Shown here: piece by piece, positions 34,751-45,100 of the stretch
Position numbering within the stretch: position 1 is the stretch's first letter
Layout of the letters: each line of letters opens with the position of its first letter
Assembly (NCBI RefSeq): GCF_000224145.3
Contig: NC_020170.2
Span: 67,001 to 131,000, forward strand
Origin: Ciona intestinalis
Lineage: Eukaryota > Chordata > Ascidiacea > Phlebobranchia > Cionidae
DNA length: 64,000 nucleotides
Direction: 5' to 3'
Program-made: the position numbers and the translations under genes
The notes under the pieces: model-generated
Told to the model about the DNA's origin: nothing
The model's database searches: none
Seen by the model: only the letters and a program-made list of their open reading frames with translations

Positions 34751-34974
34751 ACATTTTTAAGACAAATTGGGTACTGCTACACTATTTATCGCACAAGCAA
34801 CACTTCTCAAAAATTATCTCCAAGTGCAAATGACTGAATTTCGATAATATTTTTCATATAATATTTTAATATTATATCAGTATACAATAACTTTAAATAA
34901 CCATATGATAACTTTAAAAAAATACTTGATAAACTATGTAATTAATAGCAGAACTTAAAAAAAACACAAATCTA

Positions 34975-35290
34975 CAACGTTGGGGGGTAGACGGGATAAA
35001 AAATTGAAATATTTCTCTAAAAGTATTCTGCAACTTGCAGATAATCTGACAAAATCAAATATTCAAGTTTTTTAGGGAGCTATAAAACTAGCTTAAGTTC
35101 ACACCCCCAAACTACAGAATTTCATCGGCTTTACTATGATTAAGCGAGTATTTAAAATTAGCCTTTTACTATTACACATTTTTTACCTGTTCAAGAGTAC
35201 TGTTTTCTGTTTAATATTATCATTAAATGGGGGTTCGTAAAAGCAAAATTTAAAAATTCTTGTCTCACACAGTGCCCAATCTTCCTCAAG
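34975..35290. mobile_element. family A fold-back element, deleted copy
   Basis: GTTGGGGGGTAGACGGGATA at the left, ATTCTGCAACTTGCAG, then CATTAAATGGGGGTTCG and CACAGTGCCCAATCTTCC at the right. Confidence 0.6.
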
Positions 35291-36711
35291 CCTCCACTTA
35301 ATACGAACAATTAATGTTAATACAGGTCTTAAACGTAATAGCTGCAAGTTTGATGGTGATGTTTTTGTTACGGGAGAAAAAATGTCTAACGTTTGATTGC
35401 ACTCAAATAAAGATGTTGTAAAAGCCGCATCATTTAGCATAACGCGTTTAGTTTGCAGTGTTACAATTAAACCTATATATACAGCAACCAAATGGCATAG
35501 AGTCAATAAACAGTTTAGTGCTGCTGAAGTCGGGCAGTTTATTCAAACGTTAATCTAGACAAAAAACACAGAGTGAGTTTTACATACTTTAAAAAAATAT
35601 GTTTGTTATACCTTTGATTATACCCACGATCCTATTTTATAAAACAGCGAACAAATCGTAATTAAGGGCAAACGACAGTGATTAAATCATTAAAAAAATG
35701 AACGGCAGCATCTATCAAAAGCAAGCTGCTAAATCTAACCCACAGTAACTTACAATCAGTTTGAAAATATAGCCTTTAGTTACAGATACCTTTATAAACA
35801 AAACACCCCACAACAACCCAGGCAGAATAAAAGTAAAGTCAGCAAATTATTTGAGGTATCGCAAAATGAAATTAATTATTGACGCAAAACACTGGTCATT
35901 TACAATAGGAATGTATGGACAAATACAGGATCATTTCAAACCTTAACGGCGGGCTTATGTCATATTTAATAGACTAACAATCTATCAAGTGGTGATAGGT
36001 GATCTAAACGCAAAACAATCCACTGAATCATAAAACGTTCAGCTGTAACTGAAAAACTCATACTTTTCGAAACTGACATGATGACATGTCTAAACATATT
36101 TATTTACTAATGCTTGTTGTATTTATATTGTTATTACAAAGTTGATTCGAATAGATCGCGGAACTCTATATAATCACAGCAGTATACCTGCGCAGTCAGT
36201 AGCTAGTCTGTGTACGACATCGTTAAATCTGTTAAACATTAATAACAAACAAACTATGCAATAGTTATAATCCAGCAGGTACCTGACGCATGTTCGTACC
36301 ACTAACACTCATGTACAATGAACCAAACAATAAGTTACCAATTATAATAAAGAATTATCAGGTCGTTGGTGCTGTAAAATTGTCAAGCACATATTGTCCA
36401 ATACTTAAAAATCAAAATATATAGTATATAGGGTAAGTGAAGGGGGGACTCGGAAGATGACTCTTTTAAAAACCTCCTTTTACTGATACCTTTTTGATGA
36501 TAGACAGAAATAATTGTTATAGAATATAGATTAAAGAATGTTTGACAGTATATACTCACGGTCCAACAAAGTGCACGGTTTTCGATGTTAAACAAATACA
36601 CATTTTTTAAATGCTGAAAAGGCATAATAATATGATGCTTATTTTGATTGCTCCCTGAATCATTTTTTGTAATGTGTAGTTTTCGTTTCGGTAGGTTACC
36701 AATCCATTGCA

Positions 36712-37124
36712 TATGGTAGGGTGGGGGGGGAGATGAGACACTTTGTCGGACGAGATATTTTTAAATTGTTGTCAGTTAATAAAGGATGGTAGTACTAATT
36801 CGTTGCATCATCCAAAAAACGGCATCTATTTTTATTTTGGAAATATTTGGCAATATGTGTTTAAGTGTCTCATCTTCCCTCATTGTACTATAGTAAATCA
36901 CCAGAAATAATGCTGTGGTACGCTTTTAAAATCTAGTTTGAATATTCTTTTCTTTGCTCTACTACTGCTAAATCGGCTTTGACGCGCGTTAATGTCTTGA
37001 TAATACTGTTAAATAATTCTGTAATATTGTTTTTGTGATTAACAATAAATTTTGGGAGGAGGGGTAAAAGAATTTTTTTAAAATCACGTTTGACAAAGTT
37101 TCCTATCCTCGTCCACCCTATCAT
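36712..37124. mobile_element. family A fold-back element, diverged copy
   Basis: GGTAGGGTGGGGGGGGAGATG with CACTTTGTCGGACGAG at the left; GTTTGACAAAGTTTCC and TCGTCCACCCTATCAT at the right. Confidence 0.65.
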
Positions 37125-37530
37125 CGAGTTATGTCCAAAAATTGAATTTCTTTGCCACGTGGTTGCGGATATTTTCTTAACTACAGGTCAAAATTGAAAA
37201 GGATTGCATTTATATCATTTATCTCATAATACCATTCTAACGGTAATTCAAAATTAATTCCATCTACAATATTGACCGAGTTATATTCGAAACACAAGGT
37301 ATGTATACGTTGTTGCATATGGACTGAATTCTTTTAACGCCCTTTGAGAAGTTACATTTTTAAGCTATGCTTTTACTTGTATAAATTAACCGTGTTATTT
37401 ATATTCTATTTGAATAAGATAAGAATTTGGACTGTGACTCATGACGGAGTGCCTAACTGACATGTTACAGCATTCTACAAGACATGCATGGTACATTGAA
37501 TAAGTAGTATTATACCCATTGATGCAATAC

Positions 37531-37734
37531 TTATAGTAGGGTGGGGGGAGACGGGACACCTTGAGCACATAATATTAAAAATATCCTGATCGTGTTTTAA
37601 ACAACAAACAACGGAATATGGAAGTCGAGAGGGCACGTTTTATAATTTTTTAATTGTTCTTTGTTTACTACCAAAGGATATGAAAAGATAAAATGAAAAG
37701 GTGTCCCATCCCATCCCCCACCCTACTGTATATA
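37531..37734. mobile_element. fold-back MITE, family A short form
   Basis: TATAGTAGGGTGGGGGGAGA with GGGACACC at the left and GGTGTCCCATCCCATCCCCC with ACCCTACTGTATA at the right: about 30-bp inverted ends around a 140-bp AT-rich core. Confidence 0.8.
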
Positions 37735-37949
37735 CCGTCAATAGGAATCAACAATAAAGATATACTCATTCTTCTCGAGTCATTTCTATTTTTCAACACA
37801 TACTTAACACTGGCCAAGTCATCTTAATGATCGAGGCTAGATATTCTAAAAGAATATTTGGAATTAGACCCAGAGACCCAAGCGACTTAGAGACCCAAGA
37901 GGTAGCGTTATACACTTACCTTGTCAGGAGACTCGCACGCCGTATCCAA

Positions 37950-38069
37950 TCAGAGAACAATTCCCGATCGACACCTAGTGTGGACAACCGCAACATTATA
38001 CCTACCGAAGGTAACTTCGGCGGGAATTCGCAACACAAACTTGGCGCTGTCTTTTTCGAAGTTATTCAT
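37950..38069 (-). other. small unexplained coding-like frame
   Basis: ATG at 38069 opens a 39-residue frame (MNNFEKDSAKFVLRIPAE, then VTFGRYNVAVVHT, stop at 37950). The alternation FVLRIPAE-x-FGRYNVAV looks like a beta-sandwich domain, of the sort seen in transglutaminase N-terminal domains. A strong donor (CAAGGTAAGTG) lies just past the stop at about 37925-37915, but in another frame. It may be one exon of a gene or a decayed fragment. No function is claimed. Confidence 0.25.
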
Positions 38070-38655
38070 GTTAAATATAAAATATATGTAATTTACAAAT
38101 TAAACAGGGTAACAGGCTTTAATAAACAATCTAAATATGTTCCAGAAGTAGCACTGTTGTATATTTCTATGTTTTCCTCAGCCGCAGCATGTTTATCACA
38201 AAATAGTAGGGATGTACACGTGCTGGATTCATTGCATCATAATAGCGATTGTTTGACCTGGCAATTGATTACGACATAATAGCAATTCCCCAGTTGATTA
38301 TTTTGGTCATATTAGCGATTGTCCCCTTGATTATTTAGCCTGCAAGTGCTTGAAAACAGGTTGGATGTTTGCCTTTTTAACGTTTGCGGGTAAGTAAAGA
38401 TATAGGTTTGCAAAAATACTTTATACGTGGGTAAAGCAACGCTTCTGTTTAAAAAAAGCTTGAAACCACTGCAGTAGGAAATATACCATGAAATGCCACG
38501 CTCCCCGAGTTTACGTAATTAATGTGAATTAAAATAATGCCTATGACAATCACTAAAAGATCATTTGCGATCATTTGGTATGATCTTGTTAAGGGCGCTC
38601 GCTTAATAAGGTGCTACCACCTGGAGACACCGTACCACAGTTTGGAAACTATTAG

Positions 38656-38862
38656 ATGAAAGAAAGAAAGAAAGAATGAATGAATGAATGAATGAATGAA
38701 TGAATGAATGAATGAATGAATGAATGAAAAATGAATGATCATTCATTCATTCATTCTTTCTTTCTTTCTTGCGACATAGCGACACTGATTGAATGAATGA
38801 ATGAATGAATGAATGAATGAATGAATGAATGAATGAATGAATGAATGAATGAATGAATGAAT
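38656..38862. repeat. palindromic (GAAA)n/(GAAT)n microsatellite
   Basis: GAAA repeats pass into a long run of GAAT (to about 38730), then reverse into (ATTC)n and (TTTC)n up to 38770, then a second long run of GAAT (38793-38862). The first two arms are complementary and could form a hairpin. The second run is the tail of the SINE to its right. Confidence 0.85.
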
Positions 38863-39145
38863 GTAACTTGCTCGCGTGGCAGGAAAAGTCGTTATAACAC
38901 CGGTGTTCACACATCTCGTGCAGGCTTACGAGTTACCATGTATGTTACTTTCCAGGTGATTTTTTGGCATAGTTTTTTGTTGTGTATAATAAGGACAACC
39001 CATTAGTGGCCACTGACAATTGCCGTTAAGTGTCTTGCTTAAGAACACATACGCCCACAATGGTAGCAGCGACGAGCCTTGAACAAAGTACCTCTGGTAA
39101 CAGACAGGCCCGCTATGTAACCACTTTGCCACAGCGCCGGACAAA
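38863..39145 (-). mobile_element. tRNA-derived SINE, near full length
   Basis: TGTAACTTGCTCGCGTGGC, ATCTCGTGCAGGCTTACGAG, TGCCGTTAAGTGTCTTGC, CGACGAGCCTTGAAC (B box), ACCACTTTGCCACAGCGCCGG (A-box end), with the long GAAT tail to the left. Confidence 0.85.
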
Positions 39146-39767
39146 AAACATCAAATTTTAAACTAATTTAGAACTTCGCCAGTTCCGTAATTTGCAGCAC
39201 TGTGACGTATGGTCTACTTTGGACTTTATCGTACGTCAAAACAATGCTGCAAGTGTTGTGCCCAACTGTTTTTAAAGGTCCACTATGGTTCAGACTAGAG
39301 CACTCACGATTTGCTGCAACTGTACATATTGATAGGCAATTGTGCGACCGCTTGATACCACGCAAACTGTATTATATTCCGTTGTTCGGCGCTAGTGTAT
39401 ACACAAGCTAAAACTTTGCCTTAGATCTTAATAAACAATGCTAAATGCGAACTACTTTTTTTCTTTGCTTGATAAAATTAAACAATACTAGCAGTCAACT
39501 GTAACAATGAATTGATTTGGGTGTTTATTTCATTACTATGAATTACCAGCAAAGCTGGTGTCTGAGGCAAAGTTAGTATAGACCGTTGGTCTGAGGTAGT
39601 CAGACCAACGGGGATATTGCGAAATGTCATTAGTTTTACGTTACGTTAAAGCAATCAGGGGTGCATGAGTTCGTCGCAACAAGTTTAGGGGTTGACCAAC
39701 CCAAAAGAGGTTGAAGAGCACTGCCCTATACAGCAGATGCTAGAGATGTACCTTAAAACCACAGAAA

Positions 39768-40262
39768 TAAAAAAGAGTAGAACGCGCAACTGCCCAAAAC
39801 CGTGATGTATTCTTTTTCTGTTCACGTGACCGCCAATTCCGTCCCCATTTCGCTTGGTCTCCATTGTAAAAGATAGGCGCACAGTGGTTTTGGGAGGTTT
39901 TAGCTGTTTATTTTAAAAACTACAACAACTATTCTAGTTTATTAGGCCAGTTTAGCTATTTGGTAGGTTAACGCTTACAGTTTTGCGCTGGTTTAGGAAA
40001 ATTAATTATTTAATAAATTTAATTAAAAACGTTCAAACAAACGTTTTTTTAGAAATTTATATATCTTTCGGAACAGTTTTTATTTTTTTAAAGTTAAATT
40101 AAGTCAAAAAACGAAGAAAAACTGCATAAAACGCCATGGATTTCATTGACCACAATAGTAAACGGGAACGACTTGCGAAAGAAAAAGAGTATTATCATCT
40201 CTCTCGTTTACCGACATTGGAGATTCTATTCTTTTTCTATTCTATTTTTATTTCTGTGCTTG
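39768..40262 (+). mobile_element. MITE, family C, full length
   Basis: CAGAAATAAAAAAGAGTAGA with ACGCGCAACTGCCC at the left; CCGACATTGGAGATTCTATTC and TTTTTATTTCTGTG at the right. Collinear with 24246-24741. Confidence 0.75.
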
Positions 40263-40344
40263 AAACTGTGCAAAATGTGTCTAGTAACATTTTATCCCGG
40301 AACATTTTTTAGCAGGTGTATTTTTAATATATACCTCGTATTCT

Positions 40345-40450
40345 GTTTTTTTCGATCTACTACGCATGTGCAGTAGCGTCTTTGGGGCATGCGCAATAGC
40401 GCCCGGTACGAATTTTTCAGTTGGAACGAATATATCGCGACACCGGAGCC
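40345..40450. repeat. CpG-rich repeat, family F
   Basis: CTACTACGCATGTGCAGTAG, GGCATGCGCAATAGCGCCCG, ATATCGCGACACCGGAGC; related to 26787-26884. Confidence 0.6.
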
Positions 40451-41017
40451 GTATACCATCACTAGCTGTGAGGTCCAGAACCAAGAAATGCGTTAAATAA
40501 TGAACAAATTATCATCCCAAAAAATTATCAGGTTTGCGATATTCATTTTTATTATACAGACTCTTTGAATGATTGAAAATAACGTGTCCATTTTTCTACT
40601 ACGTTTATGAGGATTATATCATGTACATATGCGTCATAATGCTATTTCTTCGGTATTTATTTCGAATTTGGTTTTGTAGAAATAAACAAACAAATATATC
40701 TAACTGTTTGCCAGACTCGAAAGTTTCTTTTCCGTTAAACAGGGTACGTATCATATTCTATTTCATATTTAAACTGGAAGACGGGAGTTACAGATGCTAA
40801 GTAGAAGTATTTAGTTGTATAAATACCAAATGGTTGCTTAGCTACACCTCACCGCAGTTTGCTTGTAAAATGGTTTTGATACGTGGATGCTTTTTGTGAG
40901 ACAACAGCAGGACGTGTGTTGTTTATACAGGCAGTGATAGCTATACATGCATACAGCTGTCGATAACGTTACATGAATGTTTTAAACTGGCTTACATAGT
41001 ACAATTTTAGCAGGATA

Positions 41018-41776
41018 ATGTCTGTCCCAAGTGGAATAAACAGCAGCATGAAACGGCGAGGCAGTATGTTCGATGCTTCGCTCGCTCGACTGAACCCAGT
41101 GGGATCAAGTTTGTGCACGTTTCAGTGAGTATCGAGCTGAACGCATTATATTAAAAATCTGAAACCTATATTTTGATTTGTACAGAGAAGATCCAACAAG
41201 TGAATTGTTTCTTATGAAAAAGTTTTCCGTTCGTTACCAGAATACGTATAAAGTGGACCCAGATAAAAAATTTGAGCCTGGGAAAGTCCAGGCTATATTA
41301 GAACAAGTCCTTATGGTAAGTATATTATCTTTTGTCATAATAGTAAACAGTGATTAGAAAGGTCCCGAATGAACAATGGGTCATAGTTGTTTTGCGACGT
41401 CAGTGTGAAGAAGTTATTATCATTATGTTATTACCCTACCCAGGACAAACTAGAAGACGTTGAATACAATTCAGTTATAAGCCGTGAACTGAGCAAGCAG
41501 ATTTCTGACAAAATATTGAAAATCCTAAAAACTCTTGGTTATAACAGGTATAGCATTTGCATCGGTGGTAATTCAAACGCTATGGATAATTATTTGACAT
41601 ATTATTCCAGACATAAACTTGTCGTCCTGGTCAACATCGGCCAGTTAAAAGATCAGGGAACAAGAGTAAGCAGCAGGTGCTTGATGGACACCAAACGTGA
41701 CAGCTGGGCGGGTGCTTTATATGAAGGAAAGACATTATGGGCGACTGCTACCGTGTACGGAATATATTATGAATAA
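41018..41776 (+). CDS. DYNLT5: Tctex1-type dynein light chain (DYNLT5-like)
   Basis: Exons 41018-41124, 41186-41315, 41444-41547 and 41611-41776 give 168 residues. A Tctex1 light chain binds dynein intermediate chains and cargo as a dimer in cytoplasmic or axonemal dynein. The Tctex1 domain covers about residues 50-168: YKVDPDKKFEPGKVQAILEQ, RELSKQISDKILKILKTLG, then HKLVVLVNIGQLKDQGTRV, SRCLMDTKRDSWA and the terminal LWATATVYGIYYE. The N-terminal 45 residues with KRRGSM resemble the longer TCTEX1D1/DYNLT5 class; TCTEX1D4 is the alternative. The last intron is only 63 bp, a multiple of three without a stop, so a naive reading inserts 21 false residues between GYNR and HKLVV; removing it restores the family alignment. 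A plus-strand AATAAA lies at 42003-42008. Confidence 0.9.
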
Positions 41777-42110
41777 GTAATACAAGATATTGTTCCGATA
41801 CGTTTTATTGCGTGAATTTTAAAACCAACACCGTGGGGACCTCCCAAACGGAAAAACGTGAGTTCGTAAACAGAGTGCAATATGACGTGTTGGTGTTTCT
41901 TGTTGTCACTTGTGCATTATAAAAGCACTTTATGTTAGTTATATGCAACGGTTGTTGGTCCAACGTAAAAAACACTTGTAAGTAATTAGATCCAAAGGTA
42001 GAAATAAATAAAAGATAATATTACAATATAGTTTGGTAGGAATGCCTCCATATATGAGGGTGTCTTCATGACAACGAAAGTTGGAATATCTTAAGAAATG
42101 CAGATGTGGA

Positions 42111-45100
42111 TCAAGTTGTGGTGGTGGTTTCTTGTGTATTTTTAGCAGCTTCAATTTTCAATGTGTTGTCCGTTACTTCACCTGGTAACTCTTTGCTGAC
42201 ATCAAGTGTTTTGTCATTGTCTTTATCCCCACAATTATTTGACTTGGTCGGAGACGGATTTTCATCCTCTTTGTTTTGATCTTCCAGTTGTTTCTGATGC
42301 AGGACACGATATTCAAGAGCTCGGTAAATCTGCTCTGCATCATTAATTGTCCCCTGCAAAAATTCAATAGCTGAGAAACCACCATATCTGGTACATTATA
42401 TTAATGCATTTGTATAAAAATTATCGTGTTAAGATGTAACACAGAAGTTCTAAACTTTTCGAGACAAAACTTAGAACTTACATACAAAACCTGCTTCCTA
42501 TATATTTGCAACATGTTAAGTCATAGGTTATGGTAAAGTATGTCTATTCTTTATAAGAACCTTGTAGAATTAGCAGTCCAATAGTTTCAGCATCTCTTTT
42601 GTTATTCCTTTCCACATTTATACACAAAATAATGGTAAGTGAGGAAAATTGATATATACTTACAGATATTAGAAAAACACTAATACTACCATCTTCTGTT
42701 TGAGCAGAAACACGTACAGATTTTTTGCTTGCTCGCTCCACTGTCATTTGTGGCCACACCTTAGTGTTTAAAACAAGACGCAGACTCCCATGTGTTCGCA
42801 TAACTGAAAAGTTGGTTATTGTGGTTTCTGTTTATTTTTAAACTATTCTGCAAAACATACCAAGTCTTGATTGAAAGTTGACATCACCATCATTACATAT
42901 CCCATCATTTAAATGTAAACTTCCAACACCTCGTTCCAACCAGTTTTGATTTTTTGCATCAAATTGATACAATTTGCACTGCATCTGTAAATACAATTTG
43001 CACATTAAGACAAAACAATTTGATTATAACTTAAACTAAGCTTTCTGCTATATTTAAAATAGCAGTGTAGGTAAATTTATTTCCCTTGTAACCATTTTGA
43101 GACCCTATTTACAATTTCATGCTAAAAACATGTATTGTGTGATACCTGAAGAACATTTTTCTCTCCCTCTTCACCAGTAACAACTTCAACTTCGGGTATA
43201 ACTGTTCGATGTTGAGAAGCGGCAAAATGAGCTGCAGCATCTTCTTCTAATCCTCCTCTCTTTGTTTCCACTTGATTGGTTGAATCATTCTTTGCATCCA
43301 AACCAGATGGTTCTACGAATACAAAGTTATAACAAACATAATACACATTTAATAAGATAAGTACAAACCGTTATTGCTAGGTGGCATGAACAATGATGGT
43401 GGATCCGTACTTGATGATACCTAAAATTTGTTTTATTCAATTAAATATTGATAATACAGCGACATTGTTTCAAGTTCTGTCTTTCGACAATGCATGGGAT
43501 TTCCCATAAGAAAAAAATTCAATCAACTTTGGTCGTTTCTAGTTTCTAAAATACCGAAGAAAATTCAATTTTTATTTCTGATTTGGTATAATTAATGCTT
43601 CTTTTTCAAGGATATATAAAAAAATTGTACAACATAGACTTTATTATGTTTTAATTTTTCGATTGAACGTAGGTACATACCAGATTAGGCTGACTCGGCA
43701 TATTTTTATACCAAATGTTAAACACGAAAAACTAACTTTTTTATAAAAACAAAATGGTACAGTAGATACTAGTGAGACATAATGAACATTTTAATATAAA
43801 AAAAGTGCTAAAACCTAACTAATAAGAAAAAAAGTGCTGAGTCAGCATATTATGTAGCTACGTTCAATCGAAAATTAAAACATAATAAAGTCTATGTTTT
43901 ACAATTTTTTTAGATAGTTTTGAAGAAGCATTCATTATACCAAATCAGGAATAAAATTTAAATTTTCTTTAGTATTTTAGAAACTAGAAACGATCAAAGT
44001 TGAGTGAATTTTTTTCAATGGGAATCCCATGCATTGCGCCACAGCCAATTTTTTTTTTACTCCAGCGGTCGAATTTGCGGTTTTGAAACTCATTTTTTTC
44101 AAAAGCTGTTTTGTATTTTAAAACTTTATTGGTGGCTTTAGATCACATTTGAGCATATCTATCAATACACAAATTTTGATTTTTCGTTGGTATGCCCCTT
44201 AACAAAAAAACAAAATAGGAGCTAACCTTTGCACGCTCAGCAAGATTCTGACCAAAGACAAACTCTGATGATGAAACAGAAGAACCAGCATCGCCACTCT
44301 CTTGTTCAGCAACATCCGAGTTTATCTGAAGCAACAACGTAATTGGGAAATTCCTTCAATTTAATAAGAATATTTATAAACACGATATCATTACCTATAT
44401 TTGACTGTGATAAGAATCTGTCAAATATATGGTTTTATTGGGAGGTGTTAGGACAACTTTTGTTAAGTAACTTTAATAATTTTTATAACAGTGCAAATAG
44501 GATTATTCAGACAATGAGACTGCCACTTTTGAGTATAAATTGTTTACACTCCTAGCAACACACAATATTTTGTTTTATACCAACCACATGTGGTTACAAC
44601 ATTATTACGAAATTGAGTCAGGAACTGCAGCAGACAACAGCCCAGCACAATATGTTGAAATGACATACATGTTATAGGGCCCCAACAAATCAATGACAAA
44701 AAAATAAGAATAGTGGCCTGGGGGTGTGGGTGAAAGGTTATACTGGTTGGAATGTTACTGCTTCCAACCCTGAATTGGCATTTGGAGCTTTCTATTTCAG
44801 CTTGAAATGCAACAAAAGTATTTACCGCGGCCACTGTAACACGTTCCTCCATCTTCTTACCAAATACAAATCCATCTGATGCGGAAGCCGACACTTCAGT
44901 GCTTTGTAGAAACAAATTTCCTTCTTTAGTGTCCTGCCAAATGAAATTTTGTAAAAGCTTTGTTAACTCCATATTTCCAACACGCTTTCTTGGAAAGAAT
45001 GTTTAGCCATCGCTCATATCTCATTGAAGGGGGAGTATAAAGTTGGAGAGTAAGTTTCTTATCTTTTATGTTCCCTTATATGCAGACAGACATTGGTTTA

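Larger units (their letters stand above)
32353..41017. other. gene-poor stretch with repeats
   Basis: About 8.7 kb between the divergent DAB and DYNLT5-like genes. No complete gene was found. It contains two SINEs, two family C elements, family A elements, family F and a palindromic microsatellite (each listed separately), plus a block at 32870-33230 shared with 50230-51240 and 54360-55510. A TATA-like TATATAATC at 36169 with downstream AGCAGGTACCTG might be a promoter and first exon, but no following coding exon was recognised. Confidence 0.5.

Noticed and set aside
35183..35506. Possible exon: plus-strand VLNVIAASLMVMFLLRE after TTAATACAG, or the 107-codon minus-strand frame
   Set aside because: No neighbouring exon, no recognised family and a repeat at its edge; chance openness is more likely.
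37827..38279. 150-codon plus-strand frame
   Set aside because: Its first half is opposite the more protein-like minus-strand fragment and its second half is AT-rich with low-information residues; no homology recognised.
38656..38870. CRISPR-like array
   Set aside because: It is a tetranucleotide microsatellite with no spacers, in a eukaryotic genome.
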